Below, piece by piece: positions 15,972-23,128 of a stretch of 24,265 bases of DNA. The number at the start of each line of letters is the position of its first letter. The stretch's first letter is position 1. The translations under genes were made by a program, and so were the position numbers. The notes below the pieces were generated by a model. It did no database searches, was not told the origin of the DNA, and saw only the letters and a list, made by a program, of their open reading frames with translations. Origin of the DNA: Clostridia bacterium (lineage in GTDB: Bacteria; Bacillota; Clostridia; Christensenellales; CAG-917). The DNA lies in the NCBI GenBank assembly GCA_017500745.1, contig JAFVYE010000027.1, positions 1-24,265 of the forward strand, read 5' to 3'.

Positions 15972-16819
15972 TATCTCTTTTGTCCGCCAAAGCTCTTAAA
16001 CTTGGGGGGTCCTGTTTTCACAGGGGTGGGCTTGACAAAGTCGTCATCATCGCTGAGCAATGAATACACTTTGCCATCGGGGATTTCATCGTAATCCTTT
16101 TGTGCGGGCTTTTCACGGCGAGATTTGTCGCTCTTTGAGCCCTTGTGATCACGGTTGCGCTTGTCGTTGTCACCCTTGCCGTCACGGCGATTTCTGCGTC
16201 TGTCGTTTTTGAGTTCAACACCCTTGGGGATGATGACCACGTGACGATTGCTTTCCTCTCCTTCGCTGACTGTGTCTGCGATTTCGCTATCGGCAAGAGC
16301 GCTGTGGATGACACGTCTTTCAAAAGGATTCATGGGCTCAAGCTCAATCTTTCTTGCTGTGCGATGTGCTTTTTCTGCAAGGCGAAGGGCAAGGGCCGTC
16401 AAGGTTTCACGGCGTTTTTCACGATAGTTTTCGCTGTCAACAACCACCTTTTTGAAGTCGCTCTTTTCTTGATTGAGATAAGTGAGCACGAGATATTGAA
16501 TTGCATCAAGAGCTTCGCCACGATAGCCAATGGCTGTACCGCTGTCCTCTCCTGAAATTTCTATGTTCAAAGTGCCGTTGTCATCGGTGACTGTTGCCTT
16601 TGACACCAGTCCCATTTTTTCAAGGATTCCGTTTACAAAGTCCTCAACTTTGGTGAGTGCTGTTTCAACCACCATCACTCTCACGTGTGCCTTTGAAAAA
16701 AGTCCGCCTTTTGAAAGCACTTCAACGTTGACTCTGTCACGAGCAACACCCAATTGTTCAAGGGCGTTTGCCACGGCAAGATCCACGGTTGAGGCCTTTA
16801 TTTCTACAAATTTGTTCAT
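15971..16819 (-). CDS. khpB: RNA-binding protein KhpB/Jag
   Basis: The 282-residue protein has the three expected parts: an N-terminal Jag_N domain (about 1-50, with GGLFSKAHVRV), a KH domain with IGYRGEALDAIQYLV around 97-111, and an R3H domain with NPFERRVIHSAL. KhpB binds RNA and influences cell elongation and division in Bacillota. Beyond R3H there is a long basic, disordered tail of about 80 residues rich in Arg, Lys, Asp and Asn, ending GGQKR. I chose the ATG at 16819 over a GTG at 16825 because AGGAG lies 5 nt upstream and itself overlaps the GTG. That Shine-Dalgarno also touches the yidC stop codon, so the two genes are tightly linked. Confidence 0.95.
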   Translation of the reverse strand: MNKFVEIKASTVDLAVANALEQLGVARDRVNVEVLSKGGLFSKAHVRVMVVETALTKVEDFVNGILEKMGLVSKATVTDDNGTLNIEISGEDSGTAIGYRGEALDAIQYLVLTYLNQEKSDFKKVVVDSENYREKRRETLTALALRLAEKAHRTARKIELEPMNPFERRVIHSALADSEIADTVSEGEESNRHVVIIPKGVELKNDRRRNRRDGKGDNDKRNRDHKGSKSDKSRREKPAQKDYDEIPDGKVYSLLSDDDDFVKPTPVKTGPPKFKSFGGQKR

Positions 16820-16827
16820 AAACACTC

Positions 16828-18069
16828 CTATTTTGCTTTTGCGGGCTTTTGGGCTTGTTGCTTGTCAACAATCTTGAAAATGAGGTTGAATGCAAGTTGG
16901 AACACGGTTGACGTGAGTGAGCTGACCAGCATATAAAGAGCAAATGCAGATGAATACATAAATGCAAACACGGCTGTGATGAGAGGCATCATATATTGCA
17001 TCATCTTCATGCTTGCTTGTTGTTGATCTGCCTGCTTTTTGTCTTGATTTGCAACAGCTGCTTGATCTACGGGCTTGCCAAGGTTTTTGAGTTTTTCAAT
17101 CCTTTGCTTGAAGGTTTTCTTCTCCTTCTTGTCTCCCATGCCTTGTGCTGCTGTCATAAGCTTTTGTGACACAACACTAAGTGCAAGTGACAAAATGGGA
17201 AGGATCAAAAATCCGTTCCACTTGCCTTCTTTGCCCCAGCCACCTGTGCCGAGAACTTTGCCCATGACTGCTTCGTATTCGTCTGCTTGAACACCGCTGA
17301 TGCGTGAAGTTGCCATGCCTTGTTGTCCTGTGACTGTAAGATAATCGGGCACTGCCTTTTGCCATCCGTCAGGCACAAAGACGTTCTTGATCCAAAGGAA
17401 GCTTCTGCTTTCAACTTGATCTTCGGCGTAATAGAAGTTGTACACTGCTGTTTGTGCCTTGTCCTTTGCATTGGCATAGACGGTGGCGTCAAGAGTGTAG
17501 TTCTCCCAATCCTCGCCAAGCTCTGCTGTCATTGCAGAATCATACACTTGGTAGCAATCTTGATAGTCGCAAGCGTATTTCCAGCCAACCATTTCTCTGA
17601 AACCTGCAAAGATGACAAAGAACACCACAAGGGTGACGATGGTGGGAAGGCATGCGCCAAAGGTTGAATACTTTTCTCTCTTGTAAAGAGCCATTTGTTC
17701 TTGTTGGAACTTTTGCTTGTCATCGCCGTATTTGGCTTGCAAAACTTCAAGTTGGGGCTTCATGCGCTCCATGATCTTGGCGTTTTTGCGAGTGATAAGC
17801 TTTTGCCAAATGTCAAGAGGAGAAAGTATAAGCTTCAAAATAACGGTGAATGCAACAACCGTCCAACCAATGTTGCCAATGCCCTCGTACAATTTGTTGA
17901 TGAACTTGGCGATGAAATGATTGACTTCCAGAGTTGCGTTCTTGTCTGAAACGTCGTAGATGCCGGCGTCTTTATTGCATGCGCTGAGAATGATACAGCA
18001 TACGCCAATGAGCAACACTACGGCGTAAACCAGCATTCTTCTTTTGCGTGCGTAGTCTATACGAGCCAT
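16828..18069 (-). CDS. yidC: Membrane protein insertase YidC (lipoprotein type)
   Basis: YidC/Oxa1/SpoIIIJ inserts proteins into the cytoplasmic membrane. The 413 residues begin with a lipoprotein signal, lipobox LSAC, acceptor Cys31, as in other Bacillota. The conserved core starts at GWTVVAFTVILKLILSPLD (TM1), followed by a charged cytoplasmic hairpin, TM2 near 141-157, and later membrane segments near 287-300 and in the last 80 residues. At the groove position where Arg is usual, Lys79 stands in VILKLIL. The external stretch between TM2 and TM3 (about 160-285) is much longer than normal; the usual SFLWI..VFVPDGW element is buried in it at 223-236. It overlaps yidD by 13 nt and is followed by khpB. 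Confidence 0.95.
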   Translation of the reverse strand: MARIDYARKRRMLVYAVVLLIGVCCIILSACNKDAGIYDVSDKNATLEVNHFIAKFINKLYEGIGNIGWTVVAFTVILKLILSPLDIWQKLITRKNAKIMERMKPQLEVLQAKYGDDKQKFQQEQMALYKREKYSTFGACLPTIVTLVVFFVIFAGFREMVGWKYACDYQDCYQVYDSAMTAELGEDWENYTLDATVYANAKDKAQTAVYNFYYAEDQVESRSFLWIKNVFVPDGWQKAVPDYLTVTGQQGMATSRISGVQADEYEAVMGKVLGTGGWGKEGKWNGFLILPILSLALSVVSQKLMTAAQGMGDKKEKKTFKQRIEKLKNLGKPVDQAAVANQDKKQADQQQASMKMMQYMMPLITAVFAFMYSSAFALYMLVSSLTSTVFQLAFNLIFKIVDKQQAQKPAKAK

Positions 18070-18302
18070 TTTGCATTTCCTCTATAATTTTCTTTTACAG
18101 GGTCAAAACCACCCTTTGAAAAGGGGTTGCAACGCAATATCCGCCACGACCCCATGAGTATGCCAACAATGACGCCGTGTTTTTTGATGGCGTCAAAGGC
18201 GTACATTGAGCAGGTGGGAGTGTACTTGCAGTTGCGCCCAATATATGGGCTGAGCATCGCTTTGTAAAAATGCAATGCCTTAAAACACAACTTTTTCAGC
18301 AT
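18057..18302 (-). CDS. yidD: Membrane protein insertion efficiency factor
   Basis: A protein of 81 residues, normal for YidD. It has an amphipathic basic N-terminus and the signature NCKYTPTCSMYAFDAIKKHG, then ILMGSWRILRCNPFSKGGFDPV. YidD sits at the inner face of the membrane and assists YidC-dependent insertion. It overlaps the end of rnpA by 7 nt and the start of yidC by 13 nt, the usual tight arrangement of this operon. Identification is firm. Confidence 0.96.
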   Translation of the reverse strand: MLKKLCFKALHFYKAMLSPYIGRNCKYTPTCSMYAFDAIKKHGVIVGILMGSWRILRCNPFSKGGFDPVKENYRGNAKWLV

Positions 18303-18628
18303 AGCTTGCCTGCCTTTTCAAAGATCTCCTTCACCTCGGCGCAGATTGTTTGATAGTCTGCTTCCGCTGATGACGACTTGGCCACTATAACATAGGTGTG
18401 ACCAGTTGCGATTTGAGAAAAAATGCAGTTGATGCCTTCCCTAATCAGTCGTTTGACTCTGTTGCGCGTGACGGCACCACCCACCTTTTTGGAGACGGAT
18501 ATGCCGACCTTAAGTCCGCTACGGGATTTTACGTAAAGAAGCAGTAGATGACGAGCCGAAGATTTTTCGCCTTTTTTGTAGACGTAACTAAACGTCGCTC
18601 TTCTTTTCAATCTATACTGCTTTTGCAT
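18296..18628 (-). CDS. rnpA: Ribonuclease P protein component
   Basis: The protein subunit of RNase P, which trims 5' leaders from tRNA precursors with the catalytic RNA (not in this window). It is 110 residues and basic. Early substrate-contact residues lie in LKRRATFSYVYKKG, and the signature is RNRVKRLIREGI. The ATG lies 5 nt after the rpmH stop with no separate Shine-Dalgarno, so its translation probably depends on rpmH. It overlaps yidD by 7 nt. Confidence 0.96.
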   Translation of the reverse strand: MQKQYRLKRRATFSYVYKKGEKSSARHLLLLYVKSRSGLKVGISVSKKVGGAVTRNRVKRLIREGINCIFSQIATGHTYVIVAKSSSAEADYQTICAEVKEIFEKAGKLC

Positions 18629-18633
18629 ACTTA

Positions 18634-18768
18634 TTATGCGCTGAGGACCTTTCTGCCTCTTGCACGTCTGCGCTTCAAGACCTTTCTTCCGCTGGTTGAC
18701 TTCATTCTTTCACGGAAACCGTGGACTTTGCTTCTTTGTCTTTTCTTGGGTTGGTAAGTTTGTTTCAT
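18634..18768 (-). CDS. rpmH: Large ribosomal subunit protein bL34
   Basis: A gene of 44 codons plus stop. The product starts MKQTYQPKKRQRSKVHGF, continues RERMKSTSGRKVL and ends KRRRARGRKVLSA, a near-perfect match to bacterial L34 in length and sequence. GGAGG lies 8-9 nt before the ATG. It is the first gene of the rnpA-yidD-yidC-khpB-mnmE-mnmG operon and has a consensus promoter. In most Bacillota it lies next to oriC/dnaA; here argS lies on that side. Confidence 0.98.
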   Translation of the reverse strand: MKQTYQPKKRQRSKVHGFRERMKSTSGRKVLKRRRARGRKVLSA

Positions 18769-18829
18769 TATTGTTGCCTCCGTTTAGGATAATTAATTTC
18801 TATAAGTATAATAAAATATACGCTTGCCT

Positions 18830-18858
18830 ATTATAAGTGAAAGTGACATTTGTGTCAA
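18830..18858 (-). promoter_or_regulatory. Perfect sigma-A promoter of the rpmH operon
   Basis: On the minus strand TTGACA (18858-18853) and TATAAT (18835-18830) are separated by 17 nt. A short inverted repeat, TGACA-CAAA-TGTCA, overlaps the -35 box and could be an operator. The leader is about 55 nt and ends with GGAGG. It drives the operon that ends at the terminator 12741-12767. Confidence 0.9.
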
Positions 18859-18884
18859 CTAAATTTGCAACCTATTGAGTTGAG

Positions 18885-18930
18885 TTAACCACAGATTTTT
18901 GTTGTTTTTGTGTGATTTGTCCACAAAAAC
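18885..18930. other. Two DnaA-box-like sites and a 9-bp inverted repeat beside rpmH
   Basis: TTAACCACA (18885-18893) and TTGTCCACA (18917-18925) each differ by one base from the DnaA box TTATCCACA. The second lies within a perfect inverted repeat, GTTTTTGTG/CACAAAAAC (18904-18912 and 18922-18930). This is the place where oriC usually lies next to rpmH. However, only two boxes are visible, there is no dnaA, and genes on both sides run the same way. A remnant or rearranged origin edge fits better than an active oriC. Confidence 0.35.
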
Positions 18931-18937
18931 CACGTCA

Positions 18938-20629
18938 CTACATCACTTCGGGTGCGTCTATGCCCAGGAGAGCAAGCCCCTCTTTGATGGTGCGTCCAAC
19001 GATGTCTGTGAGCAAGAGTCTTGCGTTTTTGACCGCCTCGTCATCAACAACAATGCGATGTCCAATGTAAAAGCGATTAAACTTTTCTGCAAGGTCAACG
19101 ATGTGTCTTGTCACAACGCAGGGCTCTCTGAGCTTGGCTGATTGCTTGACGCTGTCGCCAAAGGTCAACACGCTCTTGACAACTTCGTATCCCTCGTCAT
19201 CAAGGATTGCACCAAGGTCAAGATTGTCAAGGTCATACTCTCCGCCCTTTCTAAGTGCGCTCTTACTACGAGCATAGGTGTATTGAACGTAAGGTGCTGT
19301 TTCGCCGTCAAAGTTGAGCACCTTGTCGTAAGAGAAAACGATGTCTTTGATGCGGTTGTTCCAGAGTGCGCTGAACACAACTGCACCCACGCCAACACTC
19401 TCTGCCGTCTGCTCTTTGTTGTCAAGATTGGGGTTCTTTTCCTCAATGATTGCACGGGCTTTTTCAACGGCTTTGTCAAGGACTTCCTTGAGCCAAACCA
19501 CTCTGCCTTGACGGGTTGACATTGATCCGTCCTCCATGCTGACCATTCCAAAGGCGATGTGCTCCATATCATCCTTTCCTGCAAAATCCATAAGTTCAAG
19601 CACCTTAAATATCTGTTTAAAGTGCAGATTCTGCTGATAAGCCACGACGTAGAGGCACTTGTGGAAGTCATAGGTTTGCTTGCGGTAATAGGCCGCTGCT
19701 ATGTCACGGGTTGCATAGAGTGATGCGCCGTCTGCCTTGACAAGAAGGCAGGGGGGCATGTTGTATTCATCAAGATTGACCACCTTTGCTCCCTCGCTGA
19801 TTTCAAGGAGTCCCTTTGCCTCCATTTCATCAAGACAGGGTTGCATTTTGTCATTGTAAAAGGACTCGCCATTGTAGCTGTCAAAGTTGATTTTCAAGCG
19901 GTCGTATATCTTTGAAACCGCACGCATTGTCACTTCTTTGAATGTGTCAAAATAGGCGTTTGCCTCGCTGTCGCCATCCTCAATACGCTTGAACCAAGCA
20001 CGTGCTTCGTCATCAAGAGAGGGGTTTTCCTCGCTTTCTTTGTGATATCTCACGTAGAGTGAGTTGAGGAAATATTCATCCTTTTGCGCAATCTCTTCAA
20101 GGGAGGACCACTTGCGTGTTGCCACAATAAGTTTGCCAAATTGTGTGCCCCAATCGCCCAAATGGTTGATGCCCACAACGTTGTAGCCAAGGTGTTTGAA
20201 GATGCGGTAAAGTGCACCACCAATGACCGTTGTGGAAAGGTGTCCAATGTGGAAGGGCTTGGCAATGTTGACAGAGCTGTAGTCAAGGCAGATTGTCTTG
20301 CCTGCTCCCTCATCGCTTCCACCAATATTTTCCTTGCCGAGTTTTTCTATGAGTGACTTGCAGGTGGCTTCACGATTGAGATATACGTTGAGATAGCCCC
20401 CAACCACGTCATATTTTTCAACAAAGTCCACTCCGTCAAGTGATTTTGACAGTTCGGTTGCAATGACGGGAGGTGCTTTGCGAAGTGTGCGTGAAAACTT
20501 GAAACAAGGGAGGCAGACGTCTCCCATTTTGTTATCTTTGGGCACTTCAAATGCCCCAAGGATTTCCTCGGCAGAGATTTGTTCGTTTGCGATTGCGATT
20601 GCGTTTGCCAGTTGTTTGTCAAATAACAT
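18938..20629 (-). CDS. argS: Arginine--tRNA ligase
   Basis: A class I synthetase of 563 residues, the usual ArgRS length. The N-terminal Add-1 domain covers about 1-95. The HIGH motif lies at 127-130 in NIAKPFHIGHL, followed by INHLGDWGTQFGKLI. The second signature is the ArgRS-type SMSTRQGRVVWL in place of KMSKS. The C-terminal DALR anticodon-binding domain begins at about PYVQYTYARSKSALRK and ends GLALLGIDAPEVM. AGGA lies upstream of the ATG at 20629. It follows ychF by a 67-nt gap with a hairpin but no clear promoter, so the two may be co-transcribed. No T-box is present. It occupies the position where dnaA would be expected beside rpmH. Confidence 0.97.
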   Translation of the reverse strand: MLFDKQLANAIAIANEQISAEEILGAFEVPKDNKMGDVCLPCFKFSRTLRKAPPVIATELSKSLDGVDFVEKYDVVGGYLNVYLNREATCKSLIEKLGKENIGGSDEGAGKTICLDYSSVNIAKPFHIGHLSTTVIGGALYRIFKHLGYNVVGINHLGDWGTQFGKLIVATRKWSSLEEIAQKDEYFLNSLYVRYHKESEENPSLDDEARAWFKRIEDGDSEANAYFDTFKEVTMRAVSKIYDRLKINFDSYNGESFYNDKMQPCLDEMEAKGLLEISEGAKVVNLDEYNMPPCLLVKADGASLYATRDIAAAYYRKQTYDFHKCLYVVAYQQNLHFKQIFKVLELMDFAGKDDMEHIAFGMVSMEDGSMSTRQGRVVWLKEVLDKAVEKARAIIEEKNPNLDNKEQTAESVGVGAVVFSALWNNRIKDIVFSYDKVLNFDGETAPYVQYTYARSKSALRKGGEYDLDNLDLGAILDDEGYEVVKSVLTFGDSVKQSAKLREPCVVTRHIVDLAEKFNRFYIGHRIVVDDEAVKNARLLLTDIVGRTIKEGLALLGIDAPEVM

Positions 20630-20668
20630 AATTGTCCTATATGAATTGTGATTTATTTTGTTGTGCTA

Positions 20669-20683
20669 TGCACAATTTGTGCA
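20669..20683 (-). other. Hairpin between ychF and argS
   Basis: TGCACAA and TTGTGCA are perfect 7-bp arms around one base, starting 13 nt after the ychF stop codon. An alternative overlapping pairing is GTGC-TAT-GCAC (20663-20673). On the minus strand A-rich sequence follows, so it is not a U-tailed terminator. It resembles the post-stop hairpins after aspS and asnS. Confidence 0.4.
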
Positions 20684-20696
20684 CTTAGATTGCCTG

Positions 20697-21778
20697 TTAC
20701 ACGTTGAAACGGAACAAAACGACGTCATTGTCTTGCATGACGTATTCCTTGCCCTCACTGCGCACCTTGCCTCTTTCCTTTGCCACGTTGAATGAGCCAC
20801 ATTCAAGCAAGGTTTGATAGTCCACGATCTCTGCTCTGATAAAGCCCTTTTCAAAGTCGCTGTGAATTTTGCCTGCTGCTTGGGGTGCTTTTGTGCCCTT
20901 TTCAATGGTCCAAGCACGAGTTTCCTTTTCGCCTGCTGTGAGATAACTGATGAGGCCCAAAAGATCGTATGATGCGCTGACAAGCTTGTCAAGACCACTT
21001 TCGGTGAGGCCGTATTCCTCCATAAAGATGGCTCTGTCCTCATCATCAAGAGCAACAAGGTCCTCCTCAAGTTTTGCGCAAAGGACAATGCATCCTGCTC
21101 CCTCATCTGTTGCGCCCTTTGTGACTGCCTCGGTGTAGTCGTTGCCACCAATGGTGTTTTCATCCACGTTTGCAACGTAGATGACGGGCTTTGACGTGAG
21201 GAGAAATTGCTCGTCAATAAAGGCCTTAAATTCGGCGTCAACGTCCATTGTACGCAAGGGCTTGCCATCCTCAAGCCATGCCTTCATCTTTTCAAGACGC
21301 TCCACGTCAACGGCGTACTTTTTGTCTGCCTTTTGCATGGAGATTGCCTTGGGGAGACGTCTGTCAATGGATTCCATATCTGCAAAGATGAGTTCAAGAT
21401 TGATGGTTTCCATATCACGAAGGGGGCTGACACTGCCGTCAACGTGAGTGATGTTTTCATCATCAAAGCATCTCACCACGTGGACGATTGCATCAACTTC
21501 ACGGATGTGAGAAAGAAATTTGTTGCCAAGTCCTTCCCTCTTGATGCCCCTTTGACAAGGCCTGCAATATCCACAAACTCCAAGGTTGTGGGCGTAATCT
21601 TTTTGCTGTCGTAAAGAGCAGCAAGTTTTGTAAGTCTTTCATCAGGCACCGCCACAATGCCCACGTTGGGCTCTATTGTGCAGAAAGGATAGTTGGCGGC
21701 TTGTGCGCCTGCCTTTGTGATTGCATTAAAAAGTGTGCTCTTGCCAACGTTGGGCAAACCTACTACACCAAGTTTCAT
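20697..21778 (-). pseudogene. ychF: Redox-regulated ATPase/GTPase YchF, split by a single-base frameshift
   Basis: The first part (start 21778, AGGAG upstream) reads MKLGVVGLPNVGKSTLF with the P-loop, then FVDIAGLVKGASRG, and then leaves the family sequence. The second part enters at VRCFDDENITHVDG and runs to the normal TGS-domain end (KIHSDFEKGF..EIVDY..., ending VVLFRFNV). Adding one base in the G run at 21536-21538 restores GEGLGNKFLSHIREVDAIVH, exactly what YchF should have. The restored protein would be about 360 residues, the family length. YchF is a universally conserved Obg-family ATPase that binds ribosomes, so a base-calling error in a homopolymer is at least as likely as a real mutation. 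The rest of the gene shows no decay. It is divergent from uppP. Confidence 0.9.
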
Positions 21779-21823
21779 TTTTCTCCTTGTGCGTTCTAAC
21801 ACGCGATAAGTTAAATACAATAG

Positions 21824-21839
21824 TTTAGTATAAACTAAA
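21824..21839. promoter_or_regulatory. Inverted repeat in the ychF-uppP divergent spacer
   Basis: TTTAGT and ACTAAA are perfect 6-bp arms around ATAA, between the two divergent genes. It includes a TATAAA that could serve as a -10 for uppP, and it lies upstream of ychF on the other strand. I could not define a convincing -35 on either strand. It may be an operator or simply part of an AT-rich promoter region. Confidence 0.3.
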
Positions 21840-21861
21840 AATGGGAGTTAGTAAAGAGAAA

Positions 21862-22626
21862 ATGGAAATTTGGGAAGGTATAATCCTTGGACTATTGCAA
21901 GGACTCACAGAGTTTTTGCCCGTGTCCTCATCAGGACACTTGCTACTTTTTGAAAAGTTTGGAGTGGGAGAGGAGAGTATGTTTTTCAACGTTTGCGTCC
22001 ACGTTGGCACTCTTGTGTCAGTCCTTGTTGCAATGAGAAAAAAGTGGGTGCCACTTGTAAAAAAACCTCTGCAAAAAACCAACCTGTTTTTGCTTGTTGC
22101 ATCCCTTCCTACGGTGGTCATTGCACTCCTTATAAAAGTGCTTGCTCCCTCCCTCCTTGAAGGGCAATTTCTTGCCCTTGGATTTGTGGCCACCACCTGT
22201 TGCCTTGTGGTGTGTGAAAAGGTTGCAACCGACAAAAACGGCACTTTAAGTGTCAAATCAAGCGTGTTAAGTGGTGTTTTTCAAGGAATAGCAGTTTTAC
22301 CCGGCGTGTCAAGGAGCGGTGCAACCATCACCGCTTTGCGCCTTGCTGGAGTGGACAAAAAGGAGTCTGCAGACTTCTCTTTTTTGATGTCAATCCCCGT
22401 GATTTTGGGGTCACTCATCCTTGAAATAGTGGGCTTAAAAGCAAGCAATTTTGCCCTTGAAACCACCATGATTTTGCCCACAATTTTGGGCACTATCACG
22501 GCAGGAATTTCGGGCTATTTTGCTGTAAAATTTTTCTTGAAACTTGTAAAGGAAAAGTCACTTCTCCCCTTTGCCATTTACACGTTTTTGCTTGCCATAG
22601 TCACCTTTTTGGCCACGCCAAAATAA
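21862..22626 (+). CDS. uppP: Undecaprenyl-diphosphatase
   Basis: UppP (BacA) is a polytopic membrane phosphatase that recycles undecaprenyl diphosphate for cell-wall synthesis and gives some bacitracin tolerance. The 254 residues fit the family. Both signatures are present: LQGLTEFLPVSSSGHLLLF at the N-terminus and PGVSRSGATITALRLAG in the middle, with several hydrophobic membrane segments. I prefer the ATG at 21862 (MEIWEGIILG), which matches the usual family start. An ATG at 21841 would add seven polar residues and has no Shine-Dalgarno; the chosen start has only a weak one (AAAGAG). It is single, divergent from ychF, with its own terminator. Confidence 0.95.
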   Translation: MEIWEGIILGLLQGLTEFLPVSSSGHLLLFEKFGVGEESMFFNVCVHVGTLVSVLVAMRKKWVPLVKKPLQKTNLFLLVASLPTVVIALLIKVLAPSLLEGQFLALGFVATTCCLVVCEKVATDKNGTLSVKSSVLSGVFQGIAVLPGVSRSGATITALRLAGVDKKESADFSFLMSIPVILGSLILEIVGLKASNFALETTMILPTILGTITAGISGYFAVKFFLKLVKEKSLLPFAIYTFLLAIVTFLATPK

Positions 22627-22640
22627 ACAAAAAGACGGCA

Positions 22641-22672
22641 CAAAAAAACACTCCGTTTGGAGTGCTTTTTTT
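22641..22672 (+). terminator. Rho-independent terminator of uppP
   Basis: CACTCC and GGAGTG (22649-22654 and 22659-22664) pair over a GTTT loop, flanked by an A-run before and a T-run after (22666-22672). Confidence 0.9.
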
Positions 22673-23031
22673 ACTTGTTGTGTGCGAACTCCTCTAAGCG
22701 CATGTCCCCCTTCCTCACGTGTTTCCCCCTTCTGCCATTCGGCAGAGCCCTGCGGGCAGGGACACACTCGGCTCTCGCACGTTAAGTGCCGTTCCCTAAT
22801 TATGCCACTCGTTGCGTTGGTGCAAAAGAACAGAGCGCACCCGCAACTTCGCACTTTTGTCTGGTGCTCGGCACTCCCTTTCTCGGCGCCCTGCGCCTCG
22901 CGTTCCGTCACGCAACAAGTAAGTGCTTGTATAAGAACGCTTCTAATAGACCATACGTTTCTAAAAACGCGATATCCTAAACGCTCTCTCATTGTTTTGC
23001 GCGTTGTAAAAACGCGATATTTGGATGAAGA
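22673..23031. repeat. Palindrome-rich non-coding block, possible composite repeat or structured RNA
   Basis: About 360 nt, more GC-rich than the surroundings and full of short inverted repeats. They include TCTGCC-ATTC-GGCAGA (22731-22746), CCCTGC/GCAGGG (22748-22761) and a nested hairpin GTTGCG..GGTGC/GCACC..CGCAAC (22811-22847). Others are GTGC-TCG-GCAC (22864-22874), GGCGC/GCGCC (22885-22898) and GCGT/ACGC (22900-22913). GTGCGA at 22682-22687 can pair with TCGCAC at 22775-22780, enclosing the first pair. Near the right end TAAAAACGCGATAT occurs twice (about 22964 and 23017). Open frames crossing it have no ribosome binding site or recognisable domain. It may be a REP/MITE-like repeat or a structured RNA. 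Confidence 0.55.
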
Positions 23032-23093
23032 ACGAGAAAAGAAAAAGCCCACGGACAGGAGCGTACTTGCCGTACGTGACTGCTCGTGGGCTT
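23032..23093 (-). terminator. Long-stem terminator of the GH13 gene
   Basis: AAGCCCACG and CGTGGGCTT (23045-23053 and 23085-23093) form a 9-bp stem around a 31-nt interior containing a second hairpin, CGTAC-TTGCC-GTACG (23062-23076). On the minus strand it is followed by TTTTTCTTTTC. It lies 36 nt after the stop codon of the glucosidase gene. Confidence 0.85.
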
Positions 23094-23128
23094 GAACTTG
23101 ACAAAGTTATTCGCCAAATAGCGCGTTT

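Noticed and set aside
21530..21545. Programmed frameshifting in ychF
   Set aside because: No classic slippery heptamer or stimulatory structure was evident, and YchF is not known to need recoding; an error or mutation is simpler.
22558..23052. Minus-strand open frame (164 codons) crossing the uppP end and the palindromic block
   Set aside because: It overlaps uppP coding sequence and its terminator, has no ribosome binding site, and its residues follow the hairpin repeats.
22682..23095. Plus-strand open frame (137 codons) in the palindromic block
   Set aside because: Starts just after the uppP terminator without promoter or ribosome binding site and runs into the opposite terminator; no domain.
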